DNA of 64,000 nt from Virgibacillus_N oceani_A (GCA_041521345.1 JBGOHB010000019.1), one strand, 5' to 3'; positions 1 through 8,480 are shown, counted from the stretch's first letter. The notes: generated from the sequence alone by a model not told the origin. Translations and numbers: made by a program.

Positions 1-104
1 ATCCGACTGGGGAAGTCGTCTTTATTCATGACGGAAAAACTGAAGCAATGGTACGGGCGATTGATGCGATAAAACAAATGAATAAAAGAGGAGGACTGCA
101 TTAA
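1..104 (+). CDS. comFA: ComFA, C-terminal end (partial)
   Basis: Only the last 33 residues are inside the window, in the frame starting at base 3 and stopping with TAA at 102-104. The tail contains GEVVFIHDGKT and ends in a basic stretch (IKQMNKRGGLH). This resembles the end of the ComFA ATP-dependent DNA translocase/helicase that helps draw single-stranded DNA into competent Bacillus cells. The identification rests largely on context: comFC begins one base after the stop, the arrangement of the comF operon. Confidence 0.75.
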   Translation, partial: PTGEVVFIHDGKTEAMVRAIDAIKQMNKRGGLH

Positions 105-105
105 T

Positions 106-780
106 ATGCACTGTTTATGGTGTTTTGAACAAATCACGCCACAAATGAACTGGCAAAATATTGTCGTCCTTTTTAAACCTAAAACACTTTGTAATCAGTG
201 TGAAGGAAAGCTGGATGAGCTGATTGGGAACCGTTGCAGCCGATGCAGTCGTATATCGGAGGAGGAGGTCTGTTCGGATTGTATTTGGTGGCTGCGTCAT
301 ACTGGGCAGGATGTATTGGCATATAACCATTCAATTTATACGTATAATTCCTTTATACAGGATGTGATTGCCAAGTGGAAATACCGAGGAGATTATCAGC
401 TTGGGAATGTTTTTAAACAACCGTTAATGGAGGCTTTCTCGTATAAATTCTTTAAAATGTGGCCAATAGTTGTGCCAATTCCGCTTAGTGAGGAGCGACT
501 TACAGAGCGGGGATTTAATCAGGCGAAAATGATGGCCGATTTTTTGCCTGGCAAATCTGAGGAGATTCTAAAACGGGTACACGGGGAAAAACAGTCTAAA
601 AAGACACGCAACGAGCGAATTTTTACAGATAATCCATTCATTTTGACCAAGCCTATTAAAAAACCGGTCATACTTGTCGATGATATATATACAACAGGTA
701 CAACGATCCGGCATGCAGCAGCGCTTTTAAAGAAACATGGAACGCCCGAAATTTACAGTCTTACTTTAATTCGGGGATAG
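106..780 (+). CDS. comFC: ComFC competence protein, phosphoribosyltransferase-like
   Basis: 224 aa. The N-terminus carries paired Cys motifs (CLWC, CNQC, CSRC and CSDC within about the first 65 residues), a zinc-ribbon-like part. The C-terminal half is a type I phosphoribosyltransferase fold with the PRPP-binding signature VILVDDIYTTGTT at about residues 188-200. ComFC is needed for DNA uptake in transformation and interacts with ComFA in Bacillus and Streptococcus; its substrate is not established. The start codon is two bases after the comFA stop, so the genes are translationally coupled. Downstream yvyF follows after 32 bases, giving the usual comF-flagellar arrangement. Confidence 0.95.
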   Translation: MHCLWCFEQITPQMNWQNIVVLFKPKTLCNQCEGKLDELIGNRCSRCSRISEEEVCSDCIWWLRHTGQDVLAYNHSIYTYNSFIQDVIAKWKYRGDYQLGNVFKQPLMEAFSYKFFKMWPIVVPIPLSEERLTERGFNQAKMMADFLPGKSEEILKRVHGEKQSKKTRNERIFTDNPFILTKPIKKPVILVDDIYTTGTTIRHAAALLKKHGTPEIYSLTLIRG

Positions 781-812
781 CTGCTGCTATGTTATAATTG
801 GAGGGAGAAATC

Positions 813-1211
813 ATGGCAGAACTGGCTAATTGCGCTCGTTGTGATACGGTGTTTATAAAAGAAATTCGTGATATTTGTCAAAACTGTTATAAGGAAGAAG
901 AAAAAGCCTTTGAAACGGTTTATCAATTTTTGCGTCAACGAAAAAACAGGGAAGCAACGATGGTGGAAATTGTGGAAGCAACAGGGGTGGAAGAATCGTG
1001 GATCAGTAAATTCATCAAAGAAAAAAGACTGCTTACTTCTCAATTCCCCAAGTTGAATTATCCTTGTGAGAAGTGCGAGAAACCAATTGTTCGGGGGCGC
1101 CTATGCACTAGCTGCTCAGAGGAAATAAAGGAAGACCTCAAGCTGCATGAAAAACAGCAATTACAGGAAAGTGAAAAAAAGAAAAAAACGTATTATATGT
1201 TTGATTCATAG
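813..1211 (+). CDS. yvyF: YvyF, flagellar operon-associated protein
   Basis: 132 aa. The ATG at 813 is chosen because a GGAGGG Shine-Dalgarno lies 7 bases upstream; an in-frame start 15 bases earlier lacks one. It has an N-terminal CARC..CQNC pair, a helix-turn-helix-like middle (about residues 40-75), and a second CEKC..CTSC pair, so it looks like a small zinc-binding, possibly DNA-binding protein. B. subtilis YvyF lies at the same place between comFC and flgM and belongs to the TIGR03826 family. The charged Lys/Glu tail is low-complexity. Function is only partly known; a role in flagellar regulation is likely from context. Confidence 0.85.
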   Translation: MAELANCARCDTVFIKEIRDICQNCYKEEEKAFETVYQFLRQRKNREATMVEIVEATGVEESWISKFIKEKRLLTSQFPKLNYPCEKCEKPIVRGRLCTSCSEEIKEDLKLHEKQQLQESEKKKKTYYMFDS

Positions 1212-1232
1212 ACTTCACATGTGAAAAAATGT

Positions 1233-1240
1233 GCCGATAT
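1233..1240 (+). promoter_or_regulatory. sigma-D-type -10 element upstream of flgM
   Basis: GCCGATAT at 1233-1240 matches the sigma-D -10 consensus GCCGATAA except at the last base. The -35 consensus TAAA with 15-base spacing would fall at 1214-1217, where the sequence is TTCA, so the -35 is weak. A sigma-D promoter is known before flgM in B. subtilis. It would make the anti-sigma factor and following hook-junction genes part of the late class. Confidence 0.7.
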
Positions 1241-1281
1241 ATAGAGTAGATAATAGCGGCGAAGAAAAAAGAGGTGAAATG

Positions 1282-1542
1282 ATGAAGATAAATGGTCCGA
1301 ACCAGACAAATTTCAACCCCTATAAAAACCAGATACAAAAACAAGCGGATCTGAAAAGAGATATGAAACAGGATCAGATTGAAATATCCAATCAGGCAAA
1401 AGAACTGCTGGAGAGTGAAAAGGCTGATCCAAAGCGGGAAGCCTATGTACAGGATATTAAAGATAAAGTAGACGCTGGTGAATATAAAATTAACTATGAA
1501 AAAACTGCCCAAAAAATGATTGATTTTTGGTCAAAGCAGTAA
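1282..1542 (+). CDS. flgM: FlgM, anti-sigma-D factor
   Basis: 86 aa from ATG 1282, with GAGGTG 5-10 bases upstream (a preceding ATG at 1279 is too close to it). FlgM binds sigma-D and holds it inactive until the hook-basal body is complete, then is relieved or exported. The sequence has the family pattern: a disordered Asn/Gln-rich N-terminus (MKINGPNQT), a middle with IEISNQAKEL, and a C-terminal amphipathic part with VQDIKDKVDAGEYKIN, close to what is recalled for B. subtilis FlgM. It sits behind a sigma-D-like -10 and is followed 16 bases later by flgN. Confidence 0.9.
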   Translation: MKINGPNQTNFNPYKNQIQKQADLKRDMKQDQIEISNQAKELLESEKADPKREAYVQDIKDKVDAGEYKINYEKTAQKMIDFWSKQ

Positions 1543-1558
1543 AAGGGAGTATAGGAAT

Positions 1559-2047
1559 ATGTCCACACAACCAATTATCGTTTCATTGGAAGCATTGATT
1601 TCATTCCATGAACGGCTGCTCGGTATGTCGGAACAAAAAACAGTGCTAATTAAGGACGGGGCGATTGAAGAACTGCAGTCATTGCTTGTAAAAGAAAGAA
1701 AAGAAATCCGGCTATTGGAGCAAGCAGAAGAAAAGCGTCAGGCCGAGGTGGATACATGGTTTCGGGAAAGACAGGCTCATCAGGATGCAACCATCACAGG
1801 CATGTTCGAAATACTGACAGATGATGCGGAGAAAAAAGAACTGGAAGAAACAACGATTAAACTGACAAAAATGATTACGAAGATGAAGCAGCAGGAAGAG
1901 CTGAATCAAGCGTTGTTAAATCAATCCATGCAGTTTGTGCAACTGAACATGAGCATGATGAACCCCGCCCTGAAAGAAATTAACTACGGGAAACAGAAGC
2001 AGAAAGCAACACCAATGAACCGATCGGTTTTTGATTCCCAGGCTTAA
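1559..2047 (+). CDS. flgN: FlgN, export chaperone for FlgK and FlgL
   Basis: 162 aa, start ATG 1559 with AGGGAG 9-10 bases upstream. The protein is almost wholly helical with heptad-like Leu spacing, as expected of FlgN (YvyG), the type III secretion chaperone that keeps the hook-filament junction proteins FlgK and FlgL export-competent. The N-terminal segment ALISFHERLLGMSEQKT and the following Glu/Lys-rich coiled coil fit the family. It precedes flgK as in B. subtilis, but here a 250-base gap with an inverted-repeat-bounded insert separates them. Confidence 0.88.
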   Translation: MSTQPIIVSLEALISFHERLLGMSEQKTVLIKDGAIEELQSLLVKERKEIRLLEQAEEKRQAEVDTWFRERQAHQDATITGMFEILTDDAEKKELEETTIKLTKMITKMKQQEELNQALLNQSMQFVQLNMSMMNPALKEINYGKQKQKATPMNRSVFDSQA

Positions 2048-2053
2048 AACAGA

Positions 2054-2265
2054 GGGATGGTTCTTCTGTTTCACGAAGAGGTCGAACAAAGGAACGGATT
2101 TTTTTGTGAGTGACATGTTACGAGAGGTCGACTGCCTATTTCAATTGAGTGTTGATTCACCTGGCAGGGTTCATTGATAATGTATGAATAATCGCTGGAA
2201 CCGTGTATTATTTCGACTTTCTCAAGTTGGCCAAAAGAGAAATTCTGAAACACGAGAACCGTCCC
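2054..2265. repeat. Inverted-repeat-bounded insert between flgN and flgK
   Basis: The flgN-flgK gap holds a 20-base arm at 2054-2073 (begins GGGATGGTTC) and its imperfect reverse complement at 2246-2265 (ends GAACCGTCCC); 17 of 20 positions pair. Such GGGA(C/T)GGTTCT arms are recalled as ends of small dispersed elements in Bacillaceae genomes, some linked to REP-associated transposases. The 172 bases inside hold no credible gene. A reverse-oriented single arm of the same type is at 10083-10101. Likely a non-autonomous mobile or REP-like element. Confidence 0.5.
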
Positions 2266-2297
2266 ATTGTTTACAAATAGTAAAGGAGTTTACATAT

Positions 2298-3779
2298 ATG
2301 AGTACTTTTCATGGTTTGGAGATGGCGAAGCAGGCTTTATTTGCGCAGCGTTCAGCTCTACATACGACGGGTCATAATATTTCCAATGCGAATACGGAAG
2401 GCTATTCGAGGCAGCGGGTGAATTTTGAAACGATGAGTCCCTATCCTGCCGGCGCCAGAAATCGTCCGGAAATCCCGGGTCAAATAGGAACAGGGGTAGA
2501 GGCTGGGTCGATTGAGCGTGTACGTGACCAATTTCTGGATAAACAATATCGTGCTGAGAATAGTAAAGCAGGTTACTGGGAAACAAAATCCGATGCACTT
2601 GCCCGCATGGAAAATTTGATGAATGAACCTTCTGAAAGCGGGTTATCACATACAATGGATCAATTTTGGCAAGCGATTCAGGAACTTGCAGTGAATCCGG
2701 ATAATTCCGGTGCCAGATCGGTTGTTGCCCAGCGGGGGCTGGCTGTCAGTGAGACATTTAATTATCTTGCTGATTCATTAACATCCATTCGTTCGGATCT
2801 GGAAACCCAAATTGAAATAACTGTCATGGATGCTAATTCAATTATCGGTGATATCGACCGTGTTAATAAACAAATTAATCAGCTTGAGCCTCATGGCTAT
2901 TTGCCAAATGATTTATATGACGAACGTGACCGTTTAATGGATAAGTTATCCAGTATGATGAATATAAAGACAGGGGCTTCAGTTAATGGAGAAAGTTACC
3001 CTGGCACAATTGAAGCCGTAGATAACGAAGGAAAATCTTTTGAACCGCCAGTAATATTAGTGAATGGAGAGCCTGGAGAAGAAGGCACAAATGAGATTAA
3101 GGTTGAGCCGCCTTATAACGAAATAACAGTTGTTAACGCAGAAGGAGAACCTCGCAATATTACTAGTTCAAATGGGTCCATTACCGGTTTGATTGAAGCA
3201 TACGGCCATGATGATAATGAGGATGCTGTTAATTTGAAATCGATGCTGGATGACCTGGATGAGATGGCTGTTACTTTTGCTGAAGCATTTAATGAGGTAC
3301 ATCGTGAAGGTTATGGTCTTGACGGAAGCAAAGAGAATTTTTTTGAATCGGAAATTACTGGAGCGGCTGATCTGACGGTTCGTGAGGAAATTTTAAATAA
3401 CCCTGACAAAATAGCAGCAAGTGCAGATGGTACAACAGGGAATGGTGCCAATGCATCCGAACTGGCAGATATTTTTAATGATAGAGATTTAGATGGTGCA
3501 CCATTGGGGGAAAACACATCGGTGAACAGCTTCAATCAATCACTTATCAGCAAACTTGGTGTAGCAGCACAAGAAGCAAACCGAATGACGAACAACACGG
3601 AAATCCTCCGTACGCAAGTGGAAAATCAGCGCATGTCGGTCAGCTCGGTTTCATTGGATGAAGAAATGTCCAATATGATTAAGTTCCAACATGCTTACAA
3701 CGCTTCTGCCAGAAGTATGACGGCAATGGATGAACTTTTGGACAGGATAATCAACAATATGGGATTAGTAGGGAGGTAA
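2298..3779 (+). CDS. flgK: FlgK, hook-filament junction protein 1
   Basis: 493 aa from ATG 2298, preceded by AAAGGAGT at 2282-2289; upstream in-frame codons belong to the repeat insert and are not coding. The N-terminus MSTFHGLEMAKQALFAQRSAL and the SNANTEGYSRQRV box are the flagellar rod/hook signature shared by axial proteins. The C-terminus EEMSNMIKFQHAYNASARSMTAMDELLD is the matching terminal helix (split across the usual heptads). FlgK joins hook to filament and is exported unprocessed by the flagellar type III system. flgL starts 5 bases downstream. Confidence 0.97.
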   Translation: MSTFHGLEMAKQALFAQRSALHTTGHNISNANTEGYSRQRVNFETMSPYPAGARNRPEIPGQIGTGVEAGSIERVRDQFLDKQYRAENSKAGYWETKSDALARMENLMNEPSESGLSHTMDQFWQAIQELAVNPDNSGARSVVAQRGLAVSETFNYLADSLTSIRSDLETQIEITVMDANSIIGDIDRVNKQINQLEPHGYLPNDLYDERDRLMDKLSSMMNIKTGASVNGESYPGTIEAVDNEGKSFEPPVILVNGEPGEEGTNEIKVEPPYNEITVVNAEGEPRNITSSNGSITGLIEAYGHDDNEDAVNLKSMLDDLDEMAVTFAEAFNEVHREGYGLDGSKENFFESEITGAADLTVREEILNNPDKIAASADGTTGNGANASELADIFNDRDLDGAPLGENTSVNSFNQSLISKLGVAAQEANRMTNNTEILRTQVENQRMSVSSVSLDEEMSNMIKFQHAYNASARSMTAMDELLDRIINNMGLVGR

Positions 3780-3784
3780 ATGAT

Positions 3785-4681
3785 ATGCGGGTAACACAAG
3801 GAATGCTCTCCAATAATATGTTGAAAAATCTGCAAAACAGCAATACAAACATGAGTAAATATATGGATCAACTTTCTACCGGCAAAAAAATAAACCGCCC
3901 TTCCGATGATCCGGTTGTTGCCATGAATGGGATGAATTATCGCAGTCAAGTATCGGAAATTCAGCAATTTCAACGCAACACGAGTGAAGTGCATAACTGG
4001 ATGGATAATACCGATGCAGCGCTAAATACAGCGACACAGGCGATGCAAAAACTCCGCGAACTTGCCGTGCAGGCTAGTAATGATACGTATGACGAACAAG
4101 AGCGGGAAAATATCAAGAAAGAAGCTGTGCAATTAAAGCAGCACCTTGAAGGTATTGCGGAGACAAATGTGAATGGGAAATATATTTTTAATGGCACAAA
4201 TACGAACGAATCTCCATTTAATGATGCCGGCGAGTTTACGCCAAATACAGAAAAAGTACAGATAGATGTAGCCGGCGGCATGAAAGTGGATGCAAATGTA
4301 AATCCAGAAGAGGTATTTGGAAATGAGTTATTTAGTAATCCTGATGACCCTGATAATCCGGGTAAGCTTGATCGCTTAATAAATGCATTGGAAAATAACA
4401 ATCAAGCTGGAATTGAAGAAAGCATAAAAGACCTTGATGATTCTATTGATCAGGTAATCAACACGAGGGCAGGTCTCGGAGCACGGATGAATCGTCTTGA
4501 ATTAGTAGAAAACAGACTGGCTGATCAGGAAATTGTTGCTACAAAAACAATGTCTGATAATGAAGACGTTGATTATGCAGAGGCGATAACGAAATTAATT
4601 ACGCAAGAAAGCCTCCACCGTGCTGCATTGTCAGCAGGTTCCCGAATTATTCAGCCGTCTCTGGTTAACTTTTTACGTTAA
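3785..4681 (+). CDS. flgL: FlgL, hook-filament junction protein 3
   Basis: 298 aa. Flagellin-type N-terminal helix (RVTQGMLSNNMLKNLQNSN, LSTGKKINRPSDDP) and C-terminal helix (YAEAITKLITQESLHRAALSAG). It is the second junction protein between hook and filament and a FlgN client. ATG 3785 is five bases after the flgK stop, so the two are one translation unit. A strong hairpin follows at 4690-4728. Confidence 0.96.
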   Translation: MRVTQGMLSNNMLKNLQNSNTNMSKYMDQLSTGKKINRPSDDPVVAMNGMNYRSQVSEIQQFQRNTSEVHNWMDNTDAALNTATQAMQKLRELAVQASNDTYDEQERENIKKEAVQLKQHLEGIAETNVNGKYIFNGTNTNESPFNDAGEFTPNTEKVQIDVAGGMKVDANVNPEEVFGNELFSNPDDPDNPGKLDRLINALENNNQAGIEESIKDLDDSIDQVINTRAGLGARMNRLELVENRLADQEIVATKTMSDNEDVDYAEAITKLITQESLHRAALSAGSRIIQPSLVNFLR

Positions 4682-4689
4682 TTGCTTCC

Positions 4690-4728
4690 CACCACCCTTG
4701 CCCGTTTTTATTAGGGTAAGGGTTTTTT
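4690..4728 (+). terminator. Rho-independent terminator after flgL
   Basis: ACCCTTGCCC pairs with GGGTAAGGGT around a short A/T loop, followed by a run of seven T. It separates comF/flg genes from yviE-fliW-csrA. Confidence 0.8.
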
Positions 4729-4760
4729 TAGAATCTATAATGATGAAAGAAGGGATGCAT

Positions 4761-5324
4761 ATGAATATCCCGCAGATACGCATGCACTCACAAATGGCAC
4801 AGATTGAAATCAATCAAACTGCTGCAAAACAGTATATCGAACAACCGAAAGCGGAAATGTCCATTCAACAGCCAGCTGCAACACTTTCAATCCATACTAC
4901 CCCATCCAGATTGCAAATTGATCAGACTCAAGCCTGGGAAGATATGAACTTAATGCATATCACGAGAAGAAATGAACAATTTGCCGCAGAAGGTTTACAG
5001 GCTGTACAGGAGGGCATTTCGAGAAAAGCAGCACAAGGAAGACAGCTTATGATGGTTGAACAAGAAGGTAATCCAATCGTCAGCCAAGCGGTTACGAACA
5101 GTCTTAATCCAGCCAAGCAATTAGGAATTACATTCATTCCCTCTCCTTTTTCGGTGAAAATAAATTATCAGCCGTCAGAGGTTGATATAGATGTACAGCG
5201 GAATGAGCCAGTGATTGAAGTACTGAGAAACGATCCCGAAATCCATTATGAACCAGGTTCTATAGATATCCGTATGAAACAATTACAGGAGCTGAACATT
5301 GATTTTATCAATCTTTATGCCTAA
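4761..5324 (+). CDS. yviE: YviE, DUF6470 family protein
   Basis: 187 aa from ATG 4761, with AAAGAAGGG ending 6 bases upstream. The protein shows repeated beta-like phrases with alternating hydrophobics (MSIQQPAATLSIHTTPSRLQIDQT near the start, EVDIDVQRNEPVIEV and SIDIRMKQ near the end), as in B. subtilis YviE. Position before fliW-csrA is conserved in Bacillus. Molecular function is unknown; location among late flagellar genes suggests an assembly or regulatory accessory role. Confidence 0.85.
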   Translation: MNIPQIRMHSQMAQIEINQTAAKQYIEQPKAEMSIQQPAATLSIHTTPSRLQIDQTQAWEDMNLMHITRRNEQFAAEGLQAVQEGISRKAAQGRQLMMVEQEGNPIVSQAVTNSLNPAKQLGITFIPSPFSVKINYQPSEVDIDVQRNEPVIEVLRNDPEIHYEPGSIDIRMKQLQELNIDFINLYA

Positions 5325-5339
5325 GAAAGGAAGATTGTA

Positions 5340-5789
5340 ATGAGGATACAAACGAAATATTTAGGTGAAGCAAAAATAAAAAGTGCGAATATCATTACGT
5401 TTGCAGCTGGAATTCCAGGGTTTAATGAGGAAACAGAATTTGTCCTCATGGACATTCCGGGAAATGCAGGTTTTCAAATCCTGCAATCCGTGACATCGGT
5501 GAATGTAGCTTTTATCGTGACTAATCCGCATCAGATTTATCCGAAGTATACATTTGAATTGGACGATAATATGTTGGAGACACTCCAAATAAAGAATGAA
5601 AAAGAAGTTGTTGTACTAACCATTGTTACGATAAAAGATCCTTTTCAAGAAAGCACACTTAATTTAAAAGCTCCAATTATTATTAATCCTGTCAGCAAAA
5701 AAGGGAAGCAGTATATTATCAATCATGATGAATACGAAACTAAAGCAGCAATGACACCCCAGTATTCCCAGCGTGCGGAAGGAGAATAA
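5340..5789 (+). CDS. fliW: FliW, flagellar assembly factor and CsrA antagonist
   Basis: 149 aa, with AGAAAGGAAG just upstream. FliW binds flagellin or CsrA in a partner switch, so that CsrA represses flagellin translation only when flagellin accumulates. Recognisable features are the N-terminal FAAGIPGFNEET loop, the YIINHDEY-type end of the core domain, and the family length (about 145 residues). csrA starts two bases after the stop, the normal coupling of antagonist and target. Confidence 0.95.
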   Translation: MRIQTKYLGEAKIKSANIITFAAGIPGFNEETEFVLMDIPGNAGFQILQSVTSVNVAFIVTNPHQIYPKYTFELDDNMLETLQIKNEKEVVVLTIVTIKDPFQESTLNLKAPIIINPVSKKGKQYIINHDEYETKAAMTPQYSQRAEGE

Positions 5790-5791
5790 TA

Positions 5792-6022
5792 ATGCTTGTT
5801 TTAACGCGTAAAAAAAATGAAGCCATCCAGATTGGCGAAGATATTGAAATTAAAGTACTTGGCGTCGAGGGGGACCAAATTAAACTTGGCATTCACGCAC
5901 CAAAGTCAATTGATATTCACCGGAAAGAAATTTACGTAGCGATTCAAAAAGAAAATAGTGAGGCGGCAAGTAGTTCTCTGGATGTGCTTGAAGTTTTAGA
6001 GAAAAATAAAAACAATAATTAG
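5792..6022 (+). CDS. csrA: CsrA, RNA-binding translational regulator
   Basis: 76 aa. Begins MLVLTRKKNEAIQIGEDIEIKV-type beta strands (MLVLTRKKNEAIQIG seen) and has the RNA-binding segment with IHRKEIYVAIQKEN at about residues 45-60, the classic small CsrA dimer. In B. subtilis it blocks the hag Shine-Dalgarno. Here no hag follows, so its main target mRNA must be elsewhere in the genome. The gene is co-translated with fliW. Confidence 0.97.
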   Translation: MLVLTRKKNEAIQIGEDIEIKVLGVEGDQIKLGIHAPKSIDIHRKEIYVAIQKENSEAASSSLDVLEVLEKNKNNN

Positions 6023-6036
6023 GTGAGCGGATCGGA

Positions 6037-6075
6037 GAAAGCCATCATGCCGTAAACAGGAAGATGGTTTTTATG
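6037..6075 (+). terminator. Hairpin after csrA
   Basis: AAGCCATC pairs (one G-U) with GATGGTTT across about 16 bases, followed by TTTAT. A moderate terminator closing yviE-fliW-csrA and occupying the place where hag would normally begin. Confidence 0.5.
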
Positions 6076-6120
6076 TATCATGAGAATTTTTTAAAAAGCC
6101 AGGTTTTAAGCAAAGTCTAT

Positions 6121-6147
6121 TTACAATTCATCAATCTGTGCCGATAT
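6121..6147 (+). promoter_or_regulatory. sigma-D-type promoter before flaG-fliD-fliS-fliT
   Basis: GCCGATAT at 6140-6147 is a near-perfect sigma-D -10; 15 bases upstream lies TTAC at 6121-6124, a weak match to TAAA. The promoter is 36 bases ahead of the flaG start. The fliD operon of B. subtilis is sigma-D dependent, so this is the expected control. Confidence 0.7.
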
Positions 6148-6182
6148 AAAAAATAAACCAGGATGGGTAAGGGGCTGGTATT

Positions 6183-6533
6183 ATGCGGTTAGGAAATGAA
6201 ATACAAGGGGCTTTAGCGGCAGGACAGAAAATAACAGCTGAAACAGCTGCATTACAAATAAGAAAAGGTATGACAGAAGATAATGCCTTACAGAAGGACA
6301 ATGTTATCAATAAAGAACAAGTAGAAACAGTAGTGTCCAAATTAAACGAGTTTATAGAGCCAGTGCGTACAAATTTGAAATTTGAACTCCATGAAAAATT
6401 AAATGATTATTATGTTACTGTTGTAGACTCAATTACAAACGAAAAGATAAAAGAAATACCACCTAAAAAGTTTCTGGATATGTATGCAGATATGATTGAA
6501 CGAATGGGATTATTAATCGACGAAAAAGTTTAG
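6183..6533 (+). CDS. flaG: FlaG family protein
   Basis: 116 aa. The C-terminal half (LKFELHEKLNDYYVTVVDS, then IKEIPPKKFLDMYADM) is the FlaG domain, which in other bacteria affects flagellar filament length. The N-terminal 50 residues are low-complexity and polar. It is the first gene of the flaG-fliD-fliS-fliT unit and corresponds to B. subtilis yvyC. The Shine-Dalgarno (AGGGGCT) is weak. fliD follows after about 13 bases. Confidence 0.9.
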   Translation: MRLGNEIQGALAAGQKITAETAALQIRKGMTEDNALQKDNVINKEQVETVVSKLNEFIEPVRTNLKFELHEKLNDYYVTVVDSITNEKIKEIPPKKFLDMYADMIERMGLLIDEKV

Positions 6534-6546
6534 GGAGTGATTGCCT

Positions 6547-8028
6547 ATGATGAGGGTTGGCGGTTTGGCATCAGGGATGGACATTGATCAAATGGTAAAT
6601 CAGCTTATGGATGCAGAGCGGATTCCGCTAAATAAAATGCATCAGGACCGCACGATGCTGGAGTGGCAGCGGGACGGTTTCAGGGATATAAACAAAAAAT
6701 TGTCCGAATTGGATAATATGATGCTTGATATGAAGCTGAGTCACACATATAATTCGAAAATCGCTACTTCTTCTCAAGAGGGGGCAGTGACGGCAACTGC
6801 TACAACGAGTGCTTTTGATGGGACTTATAATATTAATGTTGAAGAGTTGGCTAGCTCGGCCATGTTTATTAGTCATGAACAAATTAATATTAAACCTAAT
6901 GAAACTTTAGGTTCCCAAGGACATGTTATTGGGACTAATGAGTTTGAATTTTATACGTATAATGAAAATGGCGAACAGAACCCGGCACATAAGTTCACGG
7001 TAAGTGAAGAAGACACACTAAACGATGTCTTACGCAGGATTAATTCAGATGATAATAATGTGCGTGCCTTTTATGATGAAGGCTTAGACAAGGTAATAAT
7101 GGAAACAACTAGAACGGGTGTTCATAACACAGATGGGGAAGCTGAAATAGTTTTTGATGAGGAAAACTCATTTTTTACAGATGTTTTGCAACTCCAGCAA
7201 GAAAGAAGCGCGAAAAACGCAGTGTTTCAATACAATGGTTTAACAATGGAATCAAAGAATAATTCCTACAATCTAAACGGTATTAACTTCCAATTCACCA
7301 ATGTTACAGAAGGCAACGCAGCAATAACCGTTGTGAATGATACCGAAGATGCTTTTGACAAAATCATGGCTTTCGTCGATACATATAACGAAGTCGTCGA
7401 AACACTGAATGAATCTCAGCGAGAAGAGCGTCATCGGGATTATCCGCCGCTGACAGACGAACAGAAAGAGGAAATGTCCGAAAATGAAATTGAATTGTGG
7501 GAAGAACAGGCAAAAAGCGGGATCCTAAAAGGAGAAACTGTTATTTCCAGTGGATTATTTAATATGCGGCAAAGCTGGTATTCTTCTGTAGAAAATAGTG
7601 GAGAATTTAATTCCTTGACCCAAATCGGCATCAACACCTCCCCTAATTATATGGATGGAGGACAATTAATAGTTGATGAGGATAAACTGCGGGAAGCATT
7701 GCAGCAAAACCCGAATGACGTGCAGAAGCTTTTCTCCAATAATGCAGATGGAGAAAGCCGCGGTCTTGTAAACAGGCTTGAAGATGCACTTGATACGACT
7801 ATGTCGCAAATAGGTGACCGCGCAGGTAATAGCAATTCACCCTCTTTGGATAATTATACATTAGGAAAACGGATGAAGGACTTAAACAACCGTATTTCTT
7901 CATTTGAGCAGCGACTTACGCAAGTTGAAACACGATACTGGAATCAATTTACAGCGATGGAGTCGGCAATTTCCCGATTGAATCAGCAATCAGCCCAGCT
8001 AATGTCCCAGTTCGGCGAGGGTATGTAG
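6547..8028 (+). CDS. fliD: FliD, filament cap protein
   Basis: 493 aa from ATG 6547; a TTG at 6541 sits too close to the AGGGAGTG ribosome site, which favours 6547. The N-terminal MRVGGLASGMDIDQMVNQLM and the C-terminal coiled part (RISSFEQRLTQVETRYWNQFTAME) are typical of FliD/HAP2. The cap sits at the filament tip and folds exported flagellin into place. The middle of the protein is acidic and variable, as usual. fliS, encoding the flagellin chaperone, is 50 bases downstream. Confidence 0.96.
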   Translation: MMRVGGLASGMDIDQMVNQLMDAERIPLNKMHQDRTMLEWQRDGFRDINKKLSELDNMMLDMKLSHTYNSKIATSSQEGAVTATATTSAFDGTYNINVEELASSAMFISHEQINIKPNETLGSQGHVIGTNEFEFYTYNENGEQNPAHKFTVSEEDTLNDVLRRINSDDNNVRAFYDEGLDKVIMETTRTGVHNTDGEAEIVFDEENSFFTDVLQLQQERSAKNAVFQYNGLTMESKNNSYNLNGINFQFTNVTEGNAAITVVNDTEDAFDKIMAFVDTYNEVVETLNESQREERHRDYPPLTDEQKEEMSENEIELWEEQAKSGILKGETVISSGLFNMRQSWYSSVENSGEFNSLTQIGINTSPNYMDGGQLIVDEDKLREALQQNPNDVQKLFSNNADGESRGLVNRLEDALDTTMSQIGDRAGNSNSPSLDNYTLGKRMKDLNNRISSFEQRLTQVETRYWNQFTAMESAISRLNQQSAQLMSQFGEGM

Positions 8029-8078
8029 GACGGGATAAAAGGCACACAATCAATTATTTATAAAAGAGGAGTGGAACC

Positions 8079-8480
8079 ATGTCAGCAAATAACCCTTACA
8101 AAGCCTATCAGGATAACGCGGTAAACACTGCTTCCGGTGGAGAATTAACGTTAATGTTGTATAACGGGTGTATTAAATTTATAAAACAGGCAATAAAAGA
8201 AATGAATGCCAAAAATTTTGATGCGAAAAACACGAACATCCAAAAAGCACAAAATATTATACGGGAATTGATGATTACTTTAGATCAAAAAGTAGAAATA
8301 TCGAATCAGATACTTCCTTTATATGAATATATGCAATTTCAGCTGAAAGAAGCAAACATTAAAAATGACCCTGCTTTACTTGAAGAGGTATTGGGTTTTG
8401 CCGTGGAGTTCAGGGATACATGGAAACAGGTTATTTTAAAATCACGCCAGCAGCAATTTCCGCAGGGAGCACAGGCCTGA
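8079..8480 (+). CDS. fliS: FliS, flagellin export chaperone
   Basis: 133 aa with an AGAGGAG ribosome site. The N-terminal NPYKAYQDNAVNTASGGELTL with LMLYNGCIKFIKQA is the FliS hallmark. This four-helix protein binds the C-terminal helix of flagellin before export, and in B. subtilis also participates with FliW/CsrA control. Its presence implies a flagellin gene elsewhere. It overlaps fliT by one base (stop TGA 8478-8480, next ATG 8480). Confidence 0.96.
   Translation: MSANNPYKAYQDNAVNTASGGELTLMLYNGCIKFIKQAIKEMNAKNFDAKNTNIQKAQNIIRELMITLDQKVEISNQILPLYEYMQFQLKEANIKNDPALLEEVLGFAVEFRDTWKQVILKSRQQQFPQGAQA

Noticed and set aside
2184..2297. N-terminal extension of FlgK in the same frame
   Set aside because: It reads through the inserted repeat and lacks a ribosome site; the ATG 2298 with AAAGGAGT is the true start.
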